Below are positions 23,783 to 29,290 of a stretch of 29,290 nt of DNA, one piece after another. Each line of letters begins with the position of its first letter. Position 1 is the first letter of the stretch. The position numbers were made by a program, and so were the translations under genes. The stretch spans positions 1 through 29,290 of the forward strand of contig JANQOH010000007.1 of assembly GCA_028289725.1 (NCBI GenBank). The letters run 5' to 3'. Source of the DNA: Alphaproteobacteria bacterium. GTDB lineage: Bacteria; Pseudomonadota; Alphaproteobacteria; UBA7887. The notes under the pieces were generated by a model. It was not told where the DNA came from, did not search any database, and saw only the letters and a list, made by a program, of their open reading frames with translations.

Positions 23783-25312
23783 ATGGCAACCGGGCTCCGA
23801 CTCGAACAACGGCTAGGCCAGTCACTGGTCATGACGCCGCAATTGCAGCAGGCGATCAAACTGCTGCAGTTCTCAAATCTCGAATTACAAAGCTATGTCG
23901 AGCAAGAGCTTGAAAAGAACCCGCTCTTGGAAGCGGCGCGCGAAGAAGCCCCGGACGCGCAAGCGGTAGCGGCGGACACGCCATTCGAAACCGATGAGGC
24001 AGGCGACGGTGGCGAGGCGGAACCGGTTTCCGACTCTGCCGAACTCGCGAACAGCGATGTGATGGCCAATGAGAATGCCGCGCCCCTCGATACCGATTAC
24101 GGCAATGTTTTCGATGCTGAACCCTCTATGGCACCGCCGCCCAGCACCGGTGATGCCGTCGCCTACGGTTCGGGCGGCAGGGCCGATTTCGAGCTTTCCG
24201 ACGCGATGGATGACGCACTGACCCGGCCGAAAGGGCTGCGCGAACTCATCGAGGAACAAGTCGCCATCGTCACGTCGGACCCGATGGATCGGCTGATCTG
24301 CTCGCATCTCATCGATCAGTTGGACGATAGCGGCTACTTTATTGGTGATTGCGCATTGATTGCAGAACAACTCGGATGCGACGTGGAACCCGTTGAGCGC
24401 GTCCTTGAAATCTTACGCAAATGCGAACCGGCCGGACTGTTTGCACGATCGTTGTCGGATTGCTTAGCGCTGCAACTGGCGGACCGTGGACGATTGTGCG
24501 AGGAAATGGAAATTCTCCTGGACAATTTGGATCTCGTGGCCAATCGCGATGTGTCGGGTCTGGCAAAACTTTGTGAGCTAACCGACGACAATATTATCGA
24601 GTTGGTCCACGAACTGCGTTCCTTGGATCCGAAGCCCGGTTTGTCGTTCGAGAACGATATCGTTCAAACAGTTGTCCCAGATGTTTACGTCCAACCGGAC
24701 GCAGAAGGCGATTGGTCGGTGACACTCAACAACGACACCTTGCCGAAGGTTCTGGTCGATAACAGTTATTACGCGGTCATCAGCCGCGCAGCACGCACGC
24801 GCGAAGAGAAAGCCTACATTCAGGAGAGTCTTCAATCAGCCAATTGGCTGGTTCGCGCCCTAGACCAACGGGCGCAGACAATTCTGAAAGTCGCAAGCGA
24901 GATCATCCGACAGCAGGATGCGTTTTTAACCAAGGGCGTGCATTACCTGCGTCCTTTGACGTTGCGCGACATCGCGGACGAAGTCGAAATGCACGAAAGC
25001 ACGATTAGCCGCGTAACCAGCAACAAGTTTATGGCGACGCCGCGCGGTGTGTTCGAGCTCAAATATTTCTTCTCATCGTCCATTCCCGGAAAGAATGGCA
25101 GTGCGGCGCACTCGGCCGAGTCGGTTCGCCATCGCATAAAGCAACTGATTGATAACGAGGAACCGACGAAGATCCTATCGGACGATCGGTTGGTCGCAGT
25201 GCTCGCTGAAAGCGGCATTGATATCGCGCGGCGCACAGTGGCCAAATATCGGGAATCTTTACATATTCCGTCTTCGGTCCAGCGCCGAAAGATGAAAGTT
25301 GGCCGAATTTGA
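23783..25312 (+). CDS. rpoN: RNA polymerase sigma-54 factor
   Basis: Alternative sigma factor for promoters with -24/-12 elements, activated by enhancer-binding proteins. 509 aa. Region I (about 1-50) is Gln/Leu-rich: RLGQSLVMTPQLQQAIKLLQ. Region II (about 52-140) is acidic and low in complexity. Region III holds the core-binding domain, and a helix-turn-helix (LRDIADEVEMHESTISRV) binds the -12 element. The RpoN box ARRTVAKYRE is at 482-491. Start ATG lies 26 bp after lptB with a weak ribosome-binding site. The lptB-rpoN-hpf-ptsN order is conserved across Proteobacteria. Confidence 0.97.
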   Translation: MATGLRLEQRLGQSLVMTPQLQQAIKLLQFSNLELQSYVEQELEKNPLLEAAREEAPDAQAVAADTPFETDEAGDGGEAEPVSDSAELANSDVMANENAAPLDTDYGNVFDAEPSMAPPPSTGDAVAYGSGGRADFELSDAMDDALTRPKGLRELIEEQVAIVTSDPMDRLICSHLIDQLDDSGYFIGDCALIAEQLGCDVEPVERVLEILRKCEPAGLFARSLSDCLALQLADRGRLCEEMEILLDNLDLVANRDVSGLAKLCELTDDNIIELVHELRSLDPKPGLSFENDIVQTVVPDVYVQPDAEGDWSVTLNNDTLPKVLVDNSYYAVISRAARTREEKAYIQESLQSANWLVRALDQRAQTILKVASEIIRQQDAFLTKGVHYLRPLTLRDIADEVEMHESTISRVTSNKFMATPRGVFELKYFFSSSIPGKNGSAAHSAESVRHRIKQLIDNEEPTKILSDDRLVAVLAESGIDIARRTVAKYRESLHIPSSVQRRKMKVGRI

Positions 25313-25375
25313 CTATGGCAATTGGGGAGCCGGACCGCCTTGAAATGAAGGGAAACGTGATTACTTAACCGACCG

Positions 25376-25405
25376 TTGACATATAGGCCGCGCGTTCACT
25401 ATGGT
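25376..25405 (+). promoter_or_regulatory. Candidate sigma-70 promoter for hpf-ptsN
   Basis: A perfect TTGACA (25376-25381) is followed after 18 bp by TATGGT (25400-25405). Transcription would start near 25412 and give a leader of about 120 bases. The 221-bp rpoN-hpf gap is the largest within the cluster, which fits an internal promoter that lets hpf and the PTS genes be expressed apart from rpoN. No terminator hairpin is seen after rpoN. Confidence 0.5.
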
Positions 25406-25533
25406 CCGGCCCCTCGCCACCGTCGGGCGCACGTTAAGACACCGTGCGGTAATGCGAACTATGTCAGTGGGCAGCGGCTCGGAAACCCCGACGGCCACCA
25501 GACAATCTGCAAGCCATCGAACAGTTGGGATGA

Positions 25534-26118
25534 ATGCAGGTCTCCGTTAGCGGCAAGCATATCGACGTGGGGAACGCTTTGCGAAGCCATGTCGAAGATA
25601 GAATCACGTCCGGCGTTGCAAAGTATTTTGAGCGTGCGCTGGAAGCGCAGGTTCAATTCTCGAAGGCGCGTCACGTGTACAAGAGTGGTATTTCCGTACA
25701 TGCGCGACGCGGTGTGTCGGTTCAGGCGCAGGCCGAGGCTGACGACATTTATGCCGCGTTCGATGCGGCCGCGGACCGCATAGAAAAGCGTCTGCGTCGA
25801 TACAAGCGAAGGCTCAACGATCATCACGCACGCCGCGCGACGTCCGATGAAGCAGGGCAGATTGCGCGCCAGGCGATTCTGGCGGCCGAAGCAGACGAGG
25901 AGCCGGAGCCCGACGCGGGCGCCGATTCGCCCGTCATTGTCGCGGAAACCGAAACGGCGATTCACAATCTCAGCGTTGCGGAGGCGGTTATGCGTTTGGA
26001 ACTCGCCGAACTTTCGTTGCTGATGTTCCGGCACAGCGGTAGCGGTCGCCTAAACGTTGTATATAGGCGCGACGACGGCAACATCGGTTGGCTGGATCCG
26101 GCGGAGGCCACTGGATGA
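25534..26118 (+). CDS. hpf: Ribosome hibernation promoting factor, long form
   Basis: Binds the 30S decoding region and dimerises ribosomes to 100S when growth stops. 194 aa long-type HPF: an N-terminal S30AE domain (1-100: MQVSVSGKHIDVGNALRSHV, with the basic KRLRRYKRRLNDHH helix end), an acidic linker (about 117-133) and the C-terminal dimerisation domain (LSVAEAVMRLELAELSLLMF...NVVYRRDDGNIGWLDP). The start ATG has GGGA just upstream. Its TGA overlaps the ptsN ATG (ATGA). Confidence 0.95.
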   Translation: MQVSVSGKHIDVGNALRSHVEDRITSGVAKYFERALEAQVQFSKARHVYKSGISVHARRGVSVQAQAEADDIYAAFDAAADRIEKRLRRYKRRLNDHHARRATSDEAGQIARQAILAAEADEEPEPDAGADSPVIVAETETAIHNLSVAEAVMRLELAELSLLMFRHSGSGRLNVVYRRDDGNIGWLDPAEATG

Positions 26119-26582
26119 ACATCGCCACGCTGCTCGCACCTGAATCGGTCGTTCCGCATATGAAAGCGACCAGCAAGAAGCAGGCATTGCAGGAATTGTC
26201 GAAGCGGGCCAGCGCGACGACCGGTGTCGACGAACGGCGCATTTTCGATGTTCTGCTGGAGCGGGAGCGCCTCGGCAGTACCGGCGTCGGTCAAGGCATC
26301 GCGATTCCGCATGCCCGCTTGAGCGAAATAGACAAATTGTTCGGCATGTTCGCGCGGCTTGAAACGCCGATCGATTTCGACGCCGTCGATGACCAGCCCG
26401 TCGATCTCGTGTTTTTGCTGCTGGCGCCGGAGTCTGCGGGCGCCGATCACTTGAAGGCGCTCGCCCGCGTGTCACGCTTGCTGCGCGACAAAGCCAGCTG
26501 CGCCAAGCTCCGCGGCGCCAACAACGCAGACGCGCTATATGCGCTGATCGTCGAACCCTCGACGAGCACCGACGCCGCGTAA
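26115..26582 (+). CDS. ptsN: PTS IIA-like nitrogen regulatory protein PtsN (EIIA-Ntr)
   Basis: Terminal phospho-acceptor of the nitrogen PTS, regulating potassium transport, sigma-54-linked genes and others. 155 aa, normal size. Phospho-acceptor H66 lies in the conserved GVGQGIAIPHARL. The start at 26115 overlaps the hpf stop and yields the standard N-terminus (MNIATLLAPESVVPHM); the open frame a few codons upstream is not family sequence. The expected phosphodonor chain (HPr and EI) is encoded 2.4 kb downstream in the same direction. Confidence 0.95.
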   Translation: MNIATLLAPESVVPHMKATSKKQALQELSKRASATTGVDERRIFDVLLERERLGSTGVGQGIAIPHARLSEIDKLFGMFARLETPIDFDAVDDQPVDLVFLLLAPESAGADHLKALARVSRLLRDKASCAKLRGANNADALYALIVEPSTSTDAA

Positions 26583-26644
26583 CGCCCAAATCGACGGTCT
26601 CGGCGATTGACAAGGCCCGTACGCCCGGGCAAGCCTCCCCAACA

Positions 26645-27121
26645 ATGTCCTGCTATCACGCAAGCTGTATTGCCGTTGACGGCTTTGGTGTGCTGATCCG
26701 CGGCGCGCCCGGCATCGGGAAATCCGACCTCGCGATACGCCTTCTCGATGGCGGCGGCAAATTGGTTGCCGACGATCAGGTGCTGGTTTCAGGCGCCAGC
26801 GGGCTACTGCTCGCGAGCGCGCCTGAGACATTACGCGGGCTGGTCGAAGTGCGGGGGCTCGGCATCGTCCGCGCACCCGTAATGCCGGAGGCGCGATTGG
26901 CCCTTATCATTGATCTGGTTCCAGATGGGCAGAACGAGCGCATGCCCTTACCGGACCACTGTGTCGTCGAGGGCATACCGCTACCGCGCATACGGATCAC
27001 GCCGCATCATGCGTCCGCTGCCGCCGTTGTCCGTCTTGCCGTGCGCACATTGGCAAATGGCGGTTGCTTGGCAGGCGCGCTGGGTGACGCGACGGCTCCA
27101 ATATCGGGTGCCACCGCGTGA
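26645..27121 (+). CDS. hprK: HPr kinase/phosphorylase, short alphaproteobacterial type
   Basis: Phosphorylates and dephosphorylates the regulatory serine of HPr. 158 aa: only the catalytic domain is present, without the N-terminal domain of the roughly 310-aa Gram-positive enzymes, as is normal in alphaproteobacteria. Walker A is GAPGIGKSD (20-28), ADD (42-44) carries catalytic-region acids, and EVRGLGI (68-74) matches the HprK signature. It begins 62 bp after ptsN and ends in a GTGA overlap with rapZ. Its substrate HPr, with Ser55, is encoded in the same cluster. In many alphaproteobacteria hprK follows chvG/chvI; those are absent here. Confidence 0.92.
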   Translation: MSCYHASCIAVDGFGVLIRGAPGIGKSDLAIRLLDGGGKLVADDQVLVSGASGLLLASAPETLRGLVEVRGLGIVRAPVMPEARLALIIDLVPDGQNERMPLPDHCVVEGIPLPRIRITPHHASAAAVVRLAVRTLANGGCLAGALGDATAPISGATA

Positions 27122-27987
27122 CGCCGGACGCCGCACGTCTGTGCCTGGTGACCGGCCTGTCCGGCGCCGGCAAGTCGACGTCGCTCAAGGTGCTTGAAGA
27201 CCTGGGCTATGAGGTGGTCGACAATTTGCCGATCAAACTCGTCGCCAATCTTTTGCCGAGCAATCCGGAAACCGCGCAAGCGCTGGCGGTCGGTGTCGAC
27301 GCGCGGACGCGCGATTTCCAAATCGACGCGGTCCTGGCGGAGATCGACCGCTTAACCGCACGAACCGATTTATCAGTCTCCGTTGTGTATCTCGAATGCG
27401 AAGACGAAGTGCTGCGGCAACGCTTTACCGAGACACGGCGCCGGCACCCACTCGCCGACGACCGGCCGGTCAGCGACGGCATCTTGCGCGAACGGCGGCT
27501 GATGGACCGTCTGCGCAGCCGCGCGGACTTGGTCGTGGACACGACGGACCTGTCGAGCGCGGACCTCCGCCGTATCTTGTCGGGCACCTTCGCGCTTGGA
27601 GCCTATGTCGGCCCGCGCGTCTTCGTCACATCGTTTGGATTTCGCTACGGTCTCCCGCGCGAGGCAGACCTGGTCTTCGATGTCAGATTTCTTCGCAACC
27701 CGCATTACGTTGAGGCATTGCGACCGATGGATGGCCGCGACAAGGCTGTTGCCGCCTATGTCAAGGAAGACGATCATTTCGCGCTGTTCTTCGAGCAGGT
27801 GTGCGCCATGATCACGCCGCTGCTGCCGCGATACGCGGCGGAAGGCAAAACCTACCTCACGATCGCCATAGGATGTACAGGCGGGCGGCACCGATCGGTG
27901 ATGATGGCCGAACGACTGGCCGATCATTTGTCGACACAACCCGACACCGCCGTCACCTTGCGCCATCGTGACGTCGATCGCATTTAG
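27118..27987 (+). CDS. rapZ: RNase adapter protein RapZ (YvcJ family nucleotide-binding protein)
   Basis: 289 aa. The N-terminal P-loop is GLSGAGKS (13-20), with VDNLP in the Walker B position (about 34-38). TRRRHPL and the family segment SFGFRYGLPREADLVFD follow. In the C-terminal domain, IGCTGGRHRSV (251-261) matches the region that in E. coli RapZ binds RNA and glucosamine-6-phosphate. In E. coli it targets sRNA GlmZ to RNase E; targets in alphaproteobacteria are not established to my knowledge. It starts with GTG overlapping the hprK stop, so the two are coupled. A 119-bp gap follows. Confidence 0.94.
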   Translation: MTPDAARLCLVTGLSGAGKSTSLKVLEDLGYEVVDNLPIKLVANLLPSNPETAQALAVGVDARTRDFQIDAVLAEIDRLTARTDLSVSVVYLECEDEVLRQRFTETRRRHPLADDRPVSDGILRERRLMDRLRSRADLVVDTTDLSSADLRRILSGTFALGAYVGPRVFVTSFGFRYGLPREADLVFDVRFLRNPHYVEALRPMDGRDKAVAAYVKEDDHFALFFEQVCAMITPLLPRYAAEGKTYLTIAIGCTGGRHRSVMMAERLADHLSTQPDTAVTLRHRDVDRI

Positions 27988-28038
27988 AGCAGATGGTAAA
28001 TGACAGATGTTGGATTTCCCGGGTTTCGCGCACGCCAA

Positions 28039-28053
28039 TGGATCACGTTTTGC
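28039..28053 (+). promoter_or_regulatory. Candidate sigma-54 (-24/-12) promoter of the EIIA-HPr-EI genes
   Basis: TGGATCACGTTTTGC has the obligatory GG and GC doublets ten bases apart, and TTGC at the -12 side. It matches 8 of the 11 fixed positions of TGGCACGNNNNTTGC. Transcription would start near 28065, about 40 bases before the EIIA ATG. A TAGAAT at 28065-28070 could instead be a sigma-70 -10, but no matching -35 is visible. The rest of the 119-bp rapZ-EIIA gap shows only the AGGGAG ribosome-binding site. Confidence 0.4.
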
Positions 28054-28106
28054 GGAAAATGCACTAGAATGGGATTTCGCGCCGGGGACAAAGGGAGTCG
28101 ATTTGT

Positions 28107-28514
28107 ATGATTGGTCTCGTGCTGGTCACACACGGACGCCTTGCTGAGGAATTCGTTGCCGCCACGGAGCATGTCGTCGGGAAGCAGGACGCCATGCGCA
28201 GCATTTGTATCGGACCCGATGACGATATGGAGCGCCGACGCGCTGACATTCTGGAAGCGGTGGACGCGGTGAACCAAGGCGACGGCGTGGTGGTCCTAAC
28301 CGATATGTTCGGGGGCACGCCATCCAATCTTGCAATTTCGATCATGGACAAGGCCGATGTCGAAGTTATCGCGGGCGTCAATTTGCCGATGTTGATCAAA
28401 CTGGCCAGCGTGCGGGACGACAAGAACTTGGCCGAGTCGGTCGCCTGCGCGCAGGACGCCGGGCGAAAATACATCAACGTTGCCAGCCAGCTTCTGGCGA
28501 ACGAAACGTCGTGA
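28107..28514 (+). CDS. PTS mannose-family EIIA protein
   Basis: 135 aa single-domain EIIA of the mannose family (ManX N-domain-like). The start MIGLVLVTHGRLAEEF places the phospho-acceptor histidine at H9. LTDMFGGTPSNLA (64-76) is the second family signature and VIAGVNLPMLIKLA (87-100) the third. No EIIB, EIIC or EIID for a sugar permease follows. As in other alphaproteobacteria it is therefore probably a regulatory protein phosphorylated by HPr. The start ATG has AGGGAG nine bases upstream. Its TGA overlaps the HPr GTG. Confidence 0.93.
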   Translation: MIGLVLVTHGRLAEEFVAATEHVVGKQDAMRSICIGPDDDMERRRADILEAVDAVNQGDGVVVLTDMFGGTPSNLAISIMDKADVEVIAGVNLPMLIKLASVRDDKNLAESVACAQDAGRKYINVASQLLANETS

Positions 28515-28804
28515 GTGACTCCGCCGGGGAACCGCTCGGCATTCGGCGCACCGTTACCATCATCAATGAGCGAGGCCTTCACGCGCGCGCCGCCGCCAAG
28601 TTTGTCAAAGTCGCCGAAGCGTTCAACGCGAACGTAACGGTGTCAAAAGATGGCAACACAGTTTCGGGCATATCGATCATGGGGTTGATGATGTTGGCCG
28701 CGGCACCGGGCAGCCAACTCGATTTGTTCGCCGATGGCATTGAGGCAAAACCGGCCATCGAGGCCTTGGCGACCCTGATAGCGAACCGGTTCGATGAAGA
28801 CTGA
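28511..28804 (+). CDS. ptsH: Phosphocarrier protein HPr
   Basis: 97 aa HPr, about ten residues longer at the N-terminus than the usual 85-88. The EI-dependent site is H24 in ERGLHARAAAKF. The HprK-dependent site is S55 in GISIMGLMMLAAAPG, aligned with Ser46 of Bacillus HPr. Both phosphorylation sites are therefore intact, in line with hprK nearby. The start is GTG in a GTGA overlap with the EIIA stop. Its last codons overlap the start of the EI gene by 11 bases. Confidence 0.95.
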   Translation: MSDSAGEPLGIRRTVTIINERGLHARAAAKFVKVAEAFNANVTVSKDGNTVSGISIMGLMMLAAAPGSQLDLFADGIEAKPAIEALATLIANRFDED

Positions 28805-29290
28805 CAAGTCTAAACGGCGGCGCCGCGAGCAAGTGATACGCGGCATCGGTGTGGCAGCGGGCATCGGTCTTGGCCCGGCGCAGATTGTCGATCGCGGCGG
28901 CGTCGATGTTCTGGAAAGGCGGATCGCCGTCCGCGACATTGAACAGGAACAGGGCCGGTTCGCCGACGCGGTGGCGGCGGCGCGCGCCGAGCTTTCCGAG
29001 CTCGCCCAGAAGGCCAAGAAACTCCCGGCCGCCACACGCAACGAGCTTGGCTATGTGCTCGACGCGCACCTTCAAATGTTGTCCGGCTCACGCTTGATAC
29101 GCGGCGTTCACCAGCGGATCGGCGACGCGCGGATCAACGCGGAAGCGGCGGTCAAAGCGGAACTCGACGCCATCGCTGACGCTTTCGCGGCAATGGAAGA
29201 CCCGTACCTGGCGACGCGCGCGCAGGACGTGCACGAAGTCGCCGGACGACTGATACGCAAATTGGTAAGCGCGCCCGACCATGGATTTGG
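28794..29290 (+). CDS. ptsI: Phosphoenolpyruvate--protein phosphotransferase (Enzyme I), 5' part
   Basis: EI takes phosphate from PEP and gives it to HPr. The ATG at 28794 lies inside the end of ptsH. The frame is open to the window end, giving 165 residues. After a basic leader (KTDKSKRRRREQ) comes the family start VIRGIGVAAGIGLGPAQIVD. The helical HPr-binding domain follows, with LDAHLQMLSG and RINAEAAVKAELDAIADAF. The active-site His segment lies beyond the window. There is no N-terminal GAF domain, so this is EI-like rather than the classical EI-Ntr (PtsP), although databases may label it ptsP. Confidence 0.93.
   Translation, partial: MKTDKSKRRRREQVIRGIGVAAGIGLGPAQIVDRGGVDVLERRIAVRDIEQEQGRFADAVAAARAELSELAQKAKKLPAATRNELGYVLDAHLQMLSGSRLIRGVHQRIGDARINAEAAVKAELDAIADAFAAMEDPYLATRAQDVHEVAGRLIRKLVSAPDHGF

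Noticed and set aside
25316..25330. Sigma-54-like TGGCAATTGGGGAGC just after the rpoN stop
   Set aside because: It has GG-N10-GC, but the -12 side lacks TT before GC, and a good TTGACA promoter lies downstream. The match is too weak to call.
26606..26611. TTGACA-like sequence in the ptsN-hprK gap
   Set aside because: No -10 element follows at 15-19 bp, and the gap is only 62 bp within an operon.

Overview
The window is GC-rich (about 60% by eye) chromosomal DNA with tightly packed genes. It is probably from an alphaproteobacterium, perhaps Rhodospirillales-like. The pointers are a short one-domain HPr kinase (HprK) directly before RapZ, the order rnd-kdsD-lptC-lptA-lptB-rpoN-hpf-ptsN, a QueG-type epoxyqueuosine reductase, an alphaproteobacterial-style IF3 N-terminus and an NDUFA9-like gene beside uppP. 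The order assignment is inference. I see no insertion sequence, prophage, CRISPR array or rRNA gene.

Layout. (1) 1-2209, plus strand: the end of an acyl-CoA dehydrogenase gene, then an SDR oxidoreductase and a TIM-barrel sugar isomerase/epimerase, probably one catabolic operon. (2) 2221-13268, minus strand: in transcription order two glycosyltransferases (GT4, GT9), thrS, infC, rpmI, rplT, an intrinsic terminator, pheS, pheT and lepA. This is a translation block with the thrS-infC-rpmI-rplT-pheST order known from E. coli. infC appears to start at a rare AUA codon. (3) 13292-19655: short convergent and divergent pairs, namely an ABHD10-like hydrolase, an atypical SDR, a periplasmic TPR protein, queG, a GST, uppP and an NDUFA9-like protein. 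(4) 19847-29290, plus strand: tRNA-Leu(CAG), RNase D, then kdsD-lptC-lptA-lptB (LPS sugar supply and transport), rpoN (sigma-54), hpf, ptsN, hprK, rapZ, a mannose-type EIIA, HPr and the first third of Enzyme I, cut by the window edge.

How it works together. Region 4 places LPS export, sigma-54, ribosome hibernation and a complete soluble regulatory PTS in one colinear cluster. The PTS parts are EI, HPr with both its His and Ser phosphosites, HprK, PtsN and a mannose-type EIIA; no sugar permease is present. A sigma-54-like -24/-12 element precedes the EIIA-HPr-EI genes, which suggests RpoN may feed back on the PTS. Several junctions are 4-nt ATGA/GTGA overlaps, consistent with translational coupling.

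I did not find a clearly new biological system. The points most worth a second look are the AUA start of infC, the sigma-54-like element before the PTS genes, the merged rpoN/HprK-RapZ-PTS cluster, and tRNA-Leu directly before RNase D.
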